Positions 26,746-35,004 are shown, counted from the stretch's first letter. The stretch: 64,000 bases of DNA from Acidimangrovimonas sediminis (GCF_002871005.1 NZ_PHSN01000022.1:1-64000); one strand, 5' to 3'. Numbers and translations are program-made. Notes: generated by a model not told the origin, from the letters alone.

Positions 26746-27198
26746 CTAGTTCGTCACGTTCAGAGACAGCCTTTGTCGGAACCGCGTGCCATCGGTGGCG
26801 CGCGCCTGCACCACGACCATCCACTTGCCCTTGTGCAGGTCCAGCGGTGCCGAGAACACGTCGCCATTGCGAGAGAAGACGGGGTGCTTGTCCTCGCGCG
26901 CCTCGGTCGGCCGGCCCACCAGCACGTCAAGCGAAGCGACATCGGCGATCGGGTCCTCGCCGCGATCGAAGCCCAGGGAAAGCACCTTGCCGGCATAGCC
27001 AAGCTTCAGGCCCCACCCCAGCGCCTTCTGGGCTTTCTGGTCGCGGTCGAAGGTCTGGCTTTCGACATAGCCGTTCTCGACCTCCAGCCCCGGGAAGGTG
27101 TGGACCGCCTGGTAGGCCATCACCACGTTGACCGCGATGATGATGCCGAAGGCCCCGACGAAGCCCGCCAGAACGTGGCGTCCGGTGATCTCGGCCAT
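26746..27198 (-). CDS. ccoH: cbb3 oxidase assembly protein CcoH (FixH)
   Basis: The 150-aa protein has a single N-terminal membrane helix (about 8-28, VLAGFVGAFGIIIAVNVVMAY) and a periplasmic FixH domain with the family segments NGYVESQTFDRD (about 42-53) and GWGLKLGY. CcoH interacts with CcoN and CcoP and is needed for cbb3 assembly. The ATG at 27198 abuts the ccoG stop at 27199, so the two are almost certainly co-translated. Length is typical for the family. Confidence 0.95.
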   Translation of the reverse strand: MAEITGRHVLAGFVGAFGIIIAVNVVMAYQAVHTFPGLEVENGYVESQTFDRDQKAQKALGWGLKLGYAGKVLSLGFDRGEDPIADVASLDVLVGRPTEAREDKHPVFSRNGDVFSAPLDLHKGKWMVVVQARATDGTRFRQRLSLNVTN

Positions 27199-28755
27199 CT
27201 ACTTGCCCTTTCCGAAGAACACGGTGTCATCCTTGACGCGGTCGGCGCCGTTCGCGTCGTCGACCCAGACCCTGACGGGCGTGCGCTCTGCCGCCGCGGG
27301 GGCCGAGCCAGGCGCGGCGGTGATGTAGACGCGCTGAAGCCGGGTCTCGTCCGCCGGGACAGAGACGGTCGCGCCCTCGGTCCCCTCAAGCGTCATGGTC
27401 AGGCCGGGCACCGGGTCCATGCTGATCTCGAACGGTCTTGCGCCGTGCTGCATGTTGCGCAGCCGCACGTCGTAGGTGTTGCGGATCGAGCCGTCGGACA
27501 TCGTGACGTAGATCGGGTTGCGCACCGGGGCGACGGTCAGGCCGATCGGCTGGCGCAGGAACAGCGCCACGAGCAGGCCCACCCCCACCGCCGACCACAG
27601 CGCGGTATAGAGAATGGTGCGCGGGCGGAAGATGTGCTTCCAGATGCGACGCGGATGACCGCCCGCGCGTTCCAGCTTTTCGTCGGTCAGGGCCATGTAG
27701 CCGATCAGCCCGCGCGGCTTGCCGATCTTTTCCATCACCTCGTCGCAGGCGTCGATGCACAGCGCACAGGTGATACAGGCCATCTGCTGGCCGTCGCGGA
27801 TGTCGATCCCCATCGGGCAGACGTTGACGCAGGCGTTGCAGTCGATGCAATCGCCAAGGCTGTCCTTCGCCGGGATCTCGCCGCCCACGCCCTTGGGCAT
27901 CCCCGGCATCGGCACGAAGGGCGACCCGCCCTGCTTCGGCCCGGCCGCCGCCACCTCGGCCTCGGCCCGCGCCACGCGTTCCTGCATCTCGGCGCGGCGC
28001 CGGTTCTTGCCCTTGGCGCGCGGTTCGCCCCGCCATTCGCGGTAGGCCACGGTGATCGTGTCCTCATCCATCATCGCCGCCTGGATCCGGGGCCAGGGGC
28101 AGGCGTAGATGCAGATCTGTTCCCGCGCGAAGCCGCCGAAGGCGAAGGTGGTGAAGGTCAGCACCGCCAATGTGAGGTAGGCCACCGCCGGCGCCTGCAG
28201 CGTGACAAGGTTGACCAGCAGAGTCGGTGCATCGGCGAAGTAGAAGACCCAGGCCCCCCCGGTCGCCAGCCCGATCAGGAGCCACGCCACCCACTTCGTC
28301 AGCCGCAGCCGAAGCTTGTGCGCGTTCATCTTCTGCCGGTGCAGGCGCAGGCGGTTGTTGCGGTCGCCCTCGATCCAGCGCTCGACCAGGATGAAGAGGT
28401 CCGTCCACACCGTTTGCGGGCAGGTGTAGCCGCACCAGACCCGCCCCAGCGCCGAGGTAAACAGGAAAAGCCCCAGCCCCGCCATGATCAGAAGGCCCGC
28501 GACGAAGTAGAATTCATGCGGCCAGATCTCGATCCAGAAGAAGAAGAACCGGCGATTGGCAAGGTCGATCAGCACCGCCTGATCGGGCAGGCTGGGACCG
28601 CGGTCCCAACGGATCCAGGGCGTGACATAGTAGATCCCCAGCGTGACCACCATGATCACCCATTTCAAGTTGCGGAAGGTTCCGCGCACCCGCCTGGGAA
28701 AGATCGGCTCCCGCGCCGTGTAGAGGGGATCTGTGGTGGTGTCGGGGGCGGTCAA
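27199..28755 (-). CDS. ccoG: Cytochrome c oxidase accessory protein CcoG (RdxB/FixG)
   Basis: CcoG is a membrane ferredoxin-like protein that reduces Cu(II) to Cu(I) for cbb3 assembly. The 518-aa product has about five membrane helices, a WCGYTCPQ motif (108-115), and two 4Fe-4S clusters (C-x2-C-x2-C-x3-C at 303-313 and again at 327-337), then a periplasmic Ig-like FixG_C domain. I place the start at TTG 28755 because CCCGGAG lies 8 bp upstream and the protein then begins TAPDTTTDPLYTAREPIFPRRV, as in relatives. The first in-frame ATG at 28833 overlaps an FNR box whose predicted transcription start (about 28788) is downstream of it. Confidence 0.93.
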   Translation of the reverse strand: MTAPDTTTDPLYTAREPIFPRRVRGTFRNLKWVIMVVTLGIYYVTPWIRWDRGPSLPDQAVLIDLANRRFFFFWIEIWPHEFYFVAGLLIMAGLGLFLFTSALGRVWCGYTCPQTVWTDLFILVERWIEGDRNNRLRLHRQKMNAHKLRLRLTKWVAWLLIGLATGGAWVFYFADAPTLLVNLVTLQAPAVAYLTLAVLTFTTFAFGGFAREQICIYACPWPRIQAAMMDEDTITVAYREWRGEPRAKGKNRRRAEMQERVARAEAEVAAAGPKQGGSPFVPMPGMPKGVGGEIPAKDSLGDCIDCNACVNVCPMGIDIRDGQQMACITCALCIDACDEVMEKIGKPRGLIGYMALTDEKLERAGGHPRRIWKHIFRPRTILYTALWSAVGVGLLVALFLRQPIGLTVAPVRNPIYVTMSDGSIRNTYDVRLRNMQHGARPFEISMDPVPGLTMTLEGTEGATVSVPADETRLQRVYITAAPGSAPAAAERTPVRVWVDDANGADRVKDDTVFFGKGK

Positions 28756-28787
28756 CGGCAGGTCTCCGGGCTGATCACGAAATATCG

Positions 28788-28836
28788 CAAAAGCGTTATC
28801 TGACGCCCCGGATCTAGGCGCTTTGACCTGCATCAA
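28788..28836 (-). promoter_or_regulatory. FNR-type box and promoter of ccoGHIS
   Basis: TTGACCTGCATCAA at 28823-28836 matches the FNR consensus TTGAY-N4-RTCAA. Its centre is 41.5 bp from a predicted start at about 28788, with GATAAC (28795-28800) as -10. This is class-II activator spacing and implies oxygen-limited induction by the FnrL encoded at 36.9 kb. Confidence 0.75.
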
Positions 28837-28900
28837 CAATGTGTCTTATCGCCCCGCCCCGGCGCGCCCCACGCAGCGGCCGCAACTGCGTCCAGGACGC

Positions 28901-28935
28901 AAAGAAAAAGGCGTCGTGCCAGTGGACACGACGCC
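28901..28935 (-). terminator. Rho-independent terminator of the predicted sRNA
   Basis: On the minus strand GGCGTCGTG and CACGACGCC form a perfect 9-bp stem with an 8-base loop, followed at once by TTTTTCTTT. This is the clearest intrinsic terminator in the window. It lies in a spacer and does not follow an annotated coding stop at a usual distance. Confidence 0.85.
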
Positions 28936-29010
28936 GGAGGTATTGGCACCGGCACCCCCAGGAAACGCGCGAACAGGACGGGGTGCCGGTGCAGGCCCTT
29001 GACCAGAGCC
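28901..29010 (-). ncRNA. Predicted FNR-controlled small RNA, about 110 nt
   Basis: A minus-strand transcript is predicted from an FNR-type promoter (box at 29045-29058, start near 29010) to the intrinsic terminator at 28901-28935. It would contain a perfect 13-bp stem (arms 28946-28958 and 28980-28992, 21-base loop), a 10-base linker CAAUACCUCC carrying the anti-Shine-Dalgarno core CCUCC, and the terminator stem. The arrangement is that of a trans-acting sRNA: regulated promoter, hairpin, accessible C-rich seed, U-tail. It lies between a LysR gene and ccoG. A 70-codon frame overlaps it but has no credible start. The call is an inference without expression data. Confidence 0.6.
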
Positions 29011-29016
29011 ATCCCC

Positions 29017-29058
29017 TTCATGGCCCCGAATCGCCCGAGTCGCATTGACCTGTGTCAA
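29017..29058 (-). promoter_or_regulatory. FNR-type box and -10 for the predicted sRNA
   Basis: TTGACCTGTGTCAA at 29045-29058 differs at only two positions from the ccoG box and fits TTGAY-N4-RTCAA. At class-II spacing the -10 is CATGAA (29017-29022), a 3-of-6 match, with a start near 29010. On the plus strand it would drive only antisense transcription of the LysR gene. Confidence 0.6.
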
Positions 29059-29073
29059 TTCGGGTAGGTGCGT

Positions 29074-29994
29074 TCAACTTTTCTTCAGTAGGGTTCCGGG
29101 GACATCCGCCCCCCCCTGTTCCGCGGCAACCTGGCGACGCGCCCACTGCGCGAAGGCACGGGCTGGCGGGCGCAGCACACCCTCGGGCGTGACCAGGAAA
29201 TAGCCCTTCTTGCGGTTGTCGGCATAAAGCTCGCGCAGCCGGCCCGCGGCGATGTCGGCCGCCACGAAGGCCCGCGCGATCACCGCGACCGCCAGGCCGT
29301 CGCGCGCCGCGTCGATCATCATGTTGCCGGGAAGCGAGGTCATCCCCCGCTGCGCGCGCCCGGCCACCCCGTGCGCCGCGAGGAAATCGCTGGCCTCGCT
29401 CGTGCCCAGCTCCTGCATCCACGGCAGATCGGCGAGGTCGGCGATCCCGTCGACCTGCCTGTCGCCGACCAGGGCGGGCGCGGCCACCACCACCACGTCG
29501 GAATCGACCAGCAGGAGCGATTCGCAGCAAGGCCATTCCCCCGCCCCGTACCGCAGCGCGAGGTCGAAACCGCCCGGGCCCAGCGTCTGTATGGTTCCGG
29601 TCGGGTCGATCACCACGTCGATCTCGGGGTGCCGGTCGCGAAAATCGGCGATCCGCGGCATCAGCCAACTCGCGGCAAAACCGGGCGTGGTGGTGATCCT
29701 CAGCGGCCGCTCCGCCTCGGCCCCGGTCAGCGCGGCGACACTGTCCGCGATATGGCCGAAGCCTTCCGTAAGCGCGGCGGCAAGCTCGCGCCCCTCGGAC
29801 GTCAGCACAAGCTCCCGCCCCCGCCGGCGCAGCAAGGCAAGACCCATATGCTGCTCGAGCGCGCGAAGCTGCTGGCTGACAGCGGCATGGCTGACGTTCA
29901 GCTGCGCCCCCGCCGCCACGACAGAACCGCTTTCGGCAAAGGCGGCAAAGGCGCGAAGCGCCGTCAGGGGGGGCAGGTCACGCCAAGATATCAT
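29074..29994 (-). CDS. LysR-family transcriptional regulator (GcvA-like)
   Basis: The 306-aa protein has an N-terminal LysR winged helix-turn-helix (PLTALRAFAAFAESGSVVAAGAQLNVSHAAVSQQLRALE, about 8-46) and a periplasmic-binding-protein-like effector domain (about 90-290). The DLPPLTALRAFAAFAE start resembles GcvA-type regulators. The ATG at 29994 was chosen because the longer frame crosses an operator-like inverted repeat. No target gene is obvious: it is flanked by a small unknown gene and the predicted sRNA, inside the cco locus. Its insertion separates ccoGHIS from ccoNOQP, which are adjacent in many relatives. Confidence 0.88.
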   Translation of the reverse strand: MISWRDLPPLTALRAFAAFAESGSVVAAGAQLNVSHAAVSQQLRALEQHMGLALLRRRGRELVLTSEGRELAAALTEGFGHIADSVAALTGAEAERPLRITTTPGFAASWLMPRIADFRDRHPEIDVVIDPTGTIQTLGPGGFDLALRYGAGEWPCCESLLLVDSDVVVVAAPALVGDRQVDGIADLADLPWMQELGTSEASDFLAAHGVAGRAQRGMTSLPGNMMIDAARDGLAVAVIARAFVAADIAAGRLRELYADNRKKGYFLVTPEGVLRPPARAFAQWARRQVAAEQGGADVPGTLLKKS

Positions 29995-30009
29995 GTAAGA
30001 AAGCCTTAC
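29995..30009. promoter_or_regulatory. LysR-type inverted repeat GTAAG-N5-CTTAC
   Basis: A perfect 5-bp inverted repeat with a 5-bp spacer abuts the LysR start codon and faces the divergent small gene at 30093. It is a candidate autoregulatory site. Confidence 0.4.
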
Positions 30010-30092
30010 GGATCTACAGAATTGCTGACTCGCATCCTGACGCAGGATTCCCAATTATCCAAGCATGGAAACACGGATCACAGGAGATTGTC

Positions 30093-30335
30093 ATGTTGGG
30101 AATTCTTGGAGAAACGTACATGATCGCCGCCCGGACCGACCGCTTCCGCCAGGATCGGCGGGTCCGTGGCACGATCGAGACCCCCGCCAGTCACGACCCC
30201 GAGCGGGAGTGGATCGACGACGACCGCCGCCGCCGTCTCTACGGGCGCGACGCCGCCAGGGCCGCGCGCCGCCGGGCCGACCTTCGGTTCTGGCGCCAAC
30301 GGCGGAGCGATGCCCCCGCCGACGGCAACGACTGA
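30093..30335 (+). CDS. Small hypothetical protein, Arg/Asp-rich, 80 aa
   Basis: This is an 80-aa, highly charged protein with 22 Arg residues (for example DDRRRRLYGRDAARAARRRADLRFWRQRR) that I cannot assign to a family. Two starts have good ribosome-binding sites: ATG 30093 (AGGAG, 7 bp) and ATG 30120 (TTGGAG, 8 bp; 71 aa). It is divergent from the LysR gene with an operator-like palindrome between, so it is the most likely LysR target. A strong hairpin follows at 30365. It may be a nucleic-acid-binding protein, but that is a guess from charge alone. Confidence 0.55.
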   Translation: MLGILGETYMIAARTDRFRQDRRVRGTIETPASHDPEREWIDDDRRRRLYGRDAARAARRRADLRFWRQRRSDAPADGND

Positions 30336-30364
30336 CCCGCCGCACAGGCGGCCCACATGGCAGG

Positions 30365-30397
30365 AAGGCCCGGGATCCGTCCCGGGCCTTCCCTTTG
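30365..30397. terminator. Bidirectional hairpin terminator
   Basis: AAGGCCCGGGA and TCCCGGGCCTT form a perfect 11-bp stem with loop TCCG, followed by CCCTTT on the plus strand. It lies between the convergent small gene (stop 30335) and ccoP (stop 30417). Confidence 0.7.
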
Positions 30398-30416
30398 CGC
30401 GGCCTCTCCGGCAGGA

Positions 30417-31292
30417 TTATTCGCCGCCGCCGAGGCTGTGGACGTAATAGGTCACCGCCTGAATATCCGCGTCCGACAGCCGCTTGCCCCAGGCCGGCAT
30501 CACGCCGAAGCGGGCATTGGTCACCGTCTCGGTCAGGGTCTTGCGATCGCCGCCATACAGCCAGATCGCGTCGGTCAGGTTCGGCGCGCCCTGCGTCCTG
30601 TCGCCCTTGGCGTTTTCGCCATGGCAGGCCGCGCAGTTCTCGGCGAACACGGTCTTGCCCGCCTCGGCCGCCTTCGGGTCGGTCGCGGCGTTGGACAGCG
30701 ACATGACGTATTGCACGACGTCGCGGATCTGCGTCTGGTCGAGGATCCCGTCCTTGCCGAAGGCCGGCATCTGCGAATAGCGCGCATCACCGTCATCCGC
30801 GTTCCGCACCCCGTGAGTCACGGTGAAATGGATATCCTGCAACGTGCCGCCCCAGAGCCAGTCGTCATCCAGAAGGTTCGGGAAGCCCTTGTTGCCCGCC
30901 GCGCCGGAGCCGTGGCACTGCGCGCACCAGGTGCGGAACACCGCCCCGCCGGCATTGGTCGCGAATTGCGCCAGCGCCGGGTCGGCCTTTATCTCGGCCA
31001 GCGGCGTCGCCACGAGCTTCGCCTGGATTGCCTTGTTCTGGTCGTGCCAGGCGGTCATCTCCGCCTTGACGTCGCCGCGCGTCGACCAGCCCAGGATCCC
31101 CGGCGTCGCCCTGTTGACCAGCGGCCAGGCCGGGTACAGCACCGAGTAGATCAGCGCAAACGCGATGCAGAGGTAGAAGACATAGACCCACCAGCGCGGC
31201 ATCGGGTTGTTGAATTCCTCGATCCCGTCCCAGCTGTGGCCGGTCGTCTCGGGATCGCCCGGCTTGCGGTTGGTATGAAGGTTGTCGCTCAT
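30417..31292 (-). CDS. ccoP: cbb3-type cytochrome c oxidase subunit III (dihaem)
   Basis: CcoP passes electrons from periplasmic cytochrome c to CcoO and CcoN. The 291-aa protein has one transmembrane helix (about 34-54, preceded by NNPMPRWW) and two periplasmic class-I cytochrome c domains with haem motifs CAQCH (123-127) and CAACH (220-224); methionine ligands lie in QMPAFG and VMPAWG. Its ATG overlaps the ccoQ stop by 4 bp. It is the last gene of ccoNOQP. Confidence 0.97.
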   Translation of the reverse strand: MSDNLHTNRKPGDPETTGHSWDGIEEFNNPMPRWWVYVFYLCIAFALIYSVLYPAWPLVNRATPGILGWSTRGDVKAEMTAWHDQNKAIQAKLVATPLAEIKADPALAQFATNAGGAVFRTWCAQCHGSGAAGNKGFPNLLDDDWLWGGTLQDIHFTVTHGVRNADDGDARYSQMPAFGKDGILDQTQIRDVVQYVMSLSNAATDPKAAEAGKTVFAENCAACHGENAKGDRTQGAPNLTDAIWLYGGDRKTLTETVTNARFGVMPAWGKRLSDADIQAVTYYVHSLGGGE

Positions 31293-31492
31293 TTTCTCGC
31301 CTCCTTCCCGGCGGCCTCGCGGCCGTCACGGGCGGGTCTGTCCTCGTTGCGGAAAATCGACGTCGCGGCATCGCGCTGGTCGCCTCGGCTGCCCGGACGG
31401 AAGGCCCAGACGATGACGCCGAGGAAGATCAGCACGAGGAGCAGAAGCATCCAGCTGTCCGCGAAATGCCGAAGGGTGTCGTATGTACTCAT
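31289..31492 (-). CDS. ccoQ: cbb3 oxidase subunit CcoQ (subunit IV)
   Basis: The 67-aa protein has a single membrane helix (about 12-32, DSWMLLLLVLIFLGVIVWAF) followed by a charged cytoplasmic tail rich in Arg, Asp and Glu. CcoQ stabilises the cbb3 complex and in Rhodobacter sphaeroides affects oxygen signalling. It lies between ccoO and ccoP in the standard order, 9 bp downstream of ccoO and overlapping ccoP. Length matches Rhodobacteraceae CcoQ. Confidence 0.93.
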   Translation of the reverse strand: MSTYDTLRHFADSWMLLLLVLIFLGVIVWAFRPGSRGDQRDAATSIFRNEDRPARDGREAAGKEARK

Positions 31493-31501
31493 GCCCCTCC
31501 C

Positions 31502-32230
31502 CTATCGGCTCGCGTCCGGGGTGAAGGTCGAGAAGTCGACCATCGTGCCCAGCACCTGAAGGTAGGCGATCAGCGCGTCCATTTCGCTCAGCCCGGGCTG
31601 ACCGTCGAAATTCGCGACCTTCACCTTTTCGCCGTAGCGCGCCCTGAGGCCGTCGACATCGGCCTCGGGATCCGCCTGGGCGGTGAAGTCGGCGACCGCG
31701 TTCGACAGCATGTCGTCGGTGTAGGGCACGCCGACGACGCGGTTGGTCCACATCGTGTCCTTGATGTAGGTGCCCTCGATCATGCGGCTCTTGAGAAAGC
31801 CGTACTTGGGCATCACCGATTCAGGCACCACCGACTGCGGGTTGGTCAGGTGATCGACATGCCACGCGTCCGAATAGCGGCCGCCGACGCGGGCAAGGTC
31901 GGGCCCCGTCCGCTTCGACCCCCACTGGAACGGGTGGTCGTACATCGATTCCGCCGCCAGCGAGTAATGGCCGTAACGCTCCACCTCGTCGCGCATCGGT
32001 CGGATCATCTGGCTGTGGCAGACGTAGCAGCCCTCGCGGATGTAGATGTTGCGCCCGGCCAGCTCGAGCGGGGTGTAGGGGCGCACCCCCTCCACCTTCT
32101 CGATCGTGTTCTTCAGGTAGAACAGCGGAACGATCTCCACCAGGCCGCCGATGGTCACCACGAGGAACGCCAGCACCAGCAGAAGTGTCGCGTTGGTCTC
32201 GATCGCCTTGTGTTTGTCAAGAAAAGCCAT
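31502..32230 (-). CDS. ccoO: cbb3-type cytochrome c oxidase subunit II (monohaem)
   Basis: CcoO is the membrane-anchored monohaem cytochrome c of the cbb3 oxidase. The 242-aa protein has an N-terminal helix (about 14-38) and a haem motif CYVCH (68-72) within [14 protein letters not shown]; the methionine ligand probably lies in the VMPKYG region. It lies 12 bp after ccoN. Family length and order are normal. Confidence 0.97.
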   Translation of the reverse strand: MAFLDKHKAIETNATLLLVLAFLVVTIGGLVEIVPLFYLKNTIEKVEGVRPYTPLELAGRNIYIREGCYVCHSQMIRPMRDEVERYGHYSLAAESMYDHPFQWGSKRTGPDLARVGGRYSDAWHVDHLTNPQSVVPESVMPKYGFLKSRMIEGTYIKDTMWTNRVVGVPYTDDMLSNAVADFTAQADPEADVDGLRARYGEKVKVANFDGQPGLSEMDALIAYLQVLGTMVDFSTFTPDASR

Positions 32231-32242
32231 TGTCGTTTCCCG

Positions 32243-33841
32243 TCATTCCGCCGGCACGGCGGTGCTGTAGGCCTTGGGGGCCCCGGCGGTGACCGTCTTC
32301 CACAGGTTGAAGCACATGATGATCGCACCGGTCAGGTACATGCCCCCACCCAGCGCACGAACCACATACATCGGGAACTTGGCGGCCACGGTGTCGGCGA
32401 AGGAGTTCACGAGGAAGCCGTTCGCGTCGACCTCGCGCCACATCAGACCTTCCATGATGCCGGTGACCCACATCGAGGCGGCGTAGAGAATGATCCCGAT
32501 CGTCGCGAGCCAGAAGTGCCAGCTGACGAGACTGAGCGAGTAGAGCCGCTCGCGGTGCCACAGCCGCGGCACGAGGAAGTAGAGCGCGCCGAAGGTGATC
32601 ATGCCATTCCAGCCCAGCGCGCCGGAATGCACGTGGCCGATCGTCCAGTCGGTGTAGTGGGAAAGCGAGTTGACCGCGCGGATCGACATCATCGGCCCCT
32701 CGAAGGTCGACATGCCGTAAAAGCCCACCGAGATCACCATCATGCGGATGATCGGATCGGTGCGCAGCTTGTCCCAGGCGCCCGACAGCGTCATCAGGCC
32801 GTTGATCATGCCACCCCACGACGGCATCCACAGCATGACCGAGAAGATCATCCCCAGCGTCGAGGCCCAGTCGGGAAGCGCGGTGTAGTGCAGGTGGTGG
32901 GGGCCTGCCCAGATATACAGGAAGATCAGCGCCCAGAAGTGGATGATCGAGAGCTTGTAGGAATAGACCGGGCGCTCCGCCTGCTTCGGGACGAAGTAGT
33001 ACATCATGCCGAGAAACCCGGCGGTCAGGAAGAAGCCCACCGCGTTGTGGCCATACCACCACTGCGTCATCGCGTCCTGCACGCCCGAGAAGACCTGCAC
33101 CGACTTGGACCCGAAGATCGAGACGGGGATCGCCAGATTGTTGAAGACGTGCAGCATGGCCACTGTCACGATGAAGCTCAGGTAGAACCAGTTCGCGACG
33201 TAGATGTGCTTTTCGCGGCGCTTGATGATCGTGCCCAGGAAGACGGCAAGGTAGACCAGCCAGACGATCGTCAGCCACAGGTCGACATACCATTCCGGCT
33301 CGGCGTATTCCTTCGACTGGGTGGCGCCCAGGATGTAGCCGGTCGCCGCCAGCACGATGAACAGGTTGTAGCCCCAGAACACGAACCAGGCGGCATTGCC
33401 GCCCCAGAGACGCGCCGCCGAGGTGCGTTGCACGACGTAGAACGAGGTCGCGATCAGCGCATTGCCCCCGAAGGCGAAGATCACCGCCGAGGTGTGCAAC
33501 GGCCGAAGCCTGCCGAAGTTCATGTACCCCTCGGCCCATTCGAAGTTGAGCGAGGGAAAGGCCAGCTGGCTGGCGATGAAGACACCGGCGGCAAAGCCGA
33601 CGACGCCCCAGAAGGCGGTCGCGATCACGCCCGCCCGCACCACGCTGTCGAAATATTCGTTCGCGGGCGCGGGTACCCGGATATCCCCCGTCCGGCGCAG
33701 GCTGAAGATGAACATGGCCGCTGCGACGACCATGATCAGGACAGCGTGCACCTGGTAGGCAAGATCATGGCCGTAGTTGGCGGCGATCGCGGCAAACAGC
33801 GCGATCACGGCCAGCACGGCCAGTTTGATATAGTCCCACAT
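32243..33841 (-). CDS. ccoN: cbb3-type cytochrome c oxidase catalytic subunit I
   Basis: CcoN reduces O2 at a haem b3-CuB centre and pumps protons, giving high-affinity respiration at low oxygen. The 532-aa protein has about twelve membrane helices. Histidine ligands are visible in PLHTSAVIF (haem), YGHNAVGFF and [13 protein letters not shown] (CuB), and [13 protein letters not shown] (haem b and b3). The [10 protein letters not shown] segment holds the cbb3-specific crosslinked tyrosine. It is the first gene of ccoNOQP and is divergent from uspA; an FNR box lies 94 bp upstream of the ATG. Confidence 0.98.
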   Translation of the reverse strand: MWDYIKLAVLAVIALFAAIAANYGHDLAYQVHAVLIMVVAAAMFIFSLRRTGDIRVPAPANEYFDSVVRAGVIATAFWGVVGFAAGVFIASQLAFPSLNFEWAEGYMNFGRLRPLHTSAVIFAFGGNALIATSFYVVQRTSAARLWGGNAAWFVFWGYNLFIVLAATGYILGATQSKEYAEPEWYVDLWLTIVWLVYLAVFLGTIIKRREKHIYVANWFYLSFIVTVAMLHVFNNLAIPVSIFGSKSVQVFSGVQDAMTQWWYGHNAVGFFLTAGFLGMMYYFVPKQAERPVYSYKLSIIHFWALIFLYIWAGPHHLHYTALPDWASTLGMIFSVMLWMPSWGGMINGLMTLSGAWDKLRTDPIIRMMVISVGFYGMSTFEGPMMSIRAVNSLSHYTDWTIGHVHSGALGWNGMITFGALYFLVPRLWHRERLYSLSLVSWHFWLATIGIILYAASMWVTGIMEGLMWREVDANGFLVNSFADTVAAKFPMYVVRALGGGMYLTGAIIMCFNLWKTVTAGAPKAYSTAVPAE

Positions 33842-33934
33842 CGTGCGTCCCTTTGTCTTGACCTCACCTGCCCGGACGGACCGGCGGGCTCTTTACGACT
33901 GATCGCTTCTTGCCCCCCGGACGGATCGGTCGCC

Positions 33935-33948
33935 TTGATCCATGTCAA
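33935..33948 (-). promoter_or_regulatory. FNR-type box upstream of ccoN
   Basis: TTGATCCATGTCAA, centred at 33941.5. Class-II spacing predicts a start near 33900, 59 bp before the ccoN ATG. The matching -10 (CAAGAA) is poor, so the box is surer than the start. Confidence 0.8.
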
Positions 33949-33986
33949 CCTTTCGTGAGCTCCCGTGTATAACCGTGAGATCGAGT

Positions 33987-34035
33987 TTGATCTTGGTCAA
34001 TGCTTCAGCGAACGCTGTGCGATATCGTCGCAGAC
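33987..34035 (+). promoter_or_regulatory. FNR-type box and promoter of uspA
   Basis: TTGATCTTGGTCAA at 33987-34000, centre 33993.5. The predicted start is near 34035 with TATCGT (34023-34028) as -10, a 4-of-6 match. This box and the ccoN box share the divergent spacer but serve opposite strands. Confidence 0.75.
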
Positions 34036-34090
34036 AACGGCCCCGGCCCATCGCGGTGCAGGGCGGTCCAAACGCGCGGAGGATGACGCG

Positions 34091-34930
34091 ATGGCGTATA
34101 AGACTTTGTTAACAGTGCTGACCTCGCTCGCCGGTGCCGACCATGCGCTGGCGGCGGCGGTCGAGATCGCGCGGCGCGAGGATGCACATCTCGATGTGCT
34201 GTGCCTCGGGATCGACCGCACCCAGGCCGGCTATTACTACGCCGGCGCCACGGTGATGTTGCAGCAGGAACTGATCGACCGCGCGAAATCCGACGCCGAA
34301 GAACTGGAGGCGAAGGCGCGGAGCATCCTCGAGAGAGAGGGGATCCGCTGGGGCGTCGACTCGGCGGTGGCGCAGATCGGCGGGTTGGGGGCGATCGTCG
34401 CCCTGCATGCGCGCTTTTCCGACCTCGTGATCCAGCCTCTGCCCTACGGTCCGACCTGCGGCCAGGAGGACGAGGCCGTGGTCGAGGCGGCGATGTTCGA
34501 CGGCCGGGCCCCGGTGCTCGTGGTGCCCGCGGTCGGCCTGGGCGGCAGCCTCGGCAAGCGCGTGGTCATCGCGTGGAACCAGTCGAACGAGTCGCTCACC
34601 GCGATCCGCCGGGCGCTGCCGATGCTGACCGCGGCGGACACGGTGAACATCGTCGTGGTCGATCCGCCCCAGCACGGGCCGGAACGGTCGGACCCCGGTG
34701 GGCCGCTCAGCCAGATGCTGACCCGGCACGGCATCCGCACCGAGGTGTCGGTGCTGGCCAAGACGATGCCGCTGGTGTCGGACGTCCTCAAGCGGCACCT
34801 GCGCGACCAGAACGCCGACCTTCTGGTGATGGGCGCCTACGGTCATTCGCGCTTCCGCGAGGCGATCCTCGGCGGCGCGACGCGGGCGATGCTGGAAGGC
34901 ACGGAGGTGCCCGTCTTCATGGCGCACTGA
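34091..34930 (+). CDS. uspA: Universal stress protein, tandem-domain type
   Basis: The 279-aa protein holds two Usp folds. The C-terminal one is clearer, with the ATP-binding-type glycine pattern VMGAYGHSRFREAILGGATRAML (about 249-271); the N-terminal half (1-145) is degenerate. Usp proteins help survival under energy or oxygen stress. The ATG at 34091 has GGAGG at ideal spacing. It is divergent from ccoN with an FNR-type box, so it is likely induced at low oxygen. A uspA-like gene beside ccoN is a familiar arrangement in Rhodobacter. Confidence 0.9.
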   Translation: MAYKTLLTVLTSLAGADHALAAAVEIARREDAHLDVLCLGIDRTQAGYYYAGATVMLQQELIDRAKSDAEELEAKARSILEREGIRWGVDSAVAQIGGLGAIVALHARFSDLVIQPLPYGPTCGQEDEAVVEAAMFDGRAPVLVVPAVGLGGSLGKRVVIAWNQSNESLTAIRRALPMLTAADTVNIVVVDPPQHGPERSDPGGPLSQMLTRHGIRTEVSVLAKTMPLVSDVLKRHLRDQNADLLVMGAYGHSRFREAILGGATRAMLEGTEVPVFMAH

Positions 34931-34958
34931 GCCTGCGCCGACGGATCACGAAACGGAT

Positions 34959-34990
34959 GAAGGGGGCCGCGAGGCCCCCTTCGATCGTCT
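34959..34990 (+). terminator. Hairpin terminator after uspA
   Basis: GAAGGGGGCC and GGCCCCCTTC form a perfect 10-bp stem with loop GCGA, 29 bp after the uspA stop. The downstream T-run is weak. It could also end the small minus-strand gene at 35005. Confidence 0.6.
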
Positions 34991-35004
34991 GGGCTGGTCC
35001 GCCC

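Noticed and set aside
28833-29045. 70-codon minus-strand frame over the predicted sRNA
   Set aside because: Its ATG lies inside the FNR box, upstream of the predicted transcript start. Internal ATGs lack ribosome-binding sites at usable spacing. Two perfect inverted repeats and a U-tract explain the sequence better as RNA.
31466-33958. 830-codon open frame on the plus strand opposite ccoN/ccoO
   Set aside because: It is antisense to well-conserved cbb3 subunits and reads as His/Arg/Asp-rich sequence without a family. Long antisense frames are expected at this GC content.
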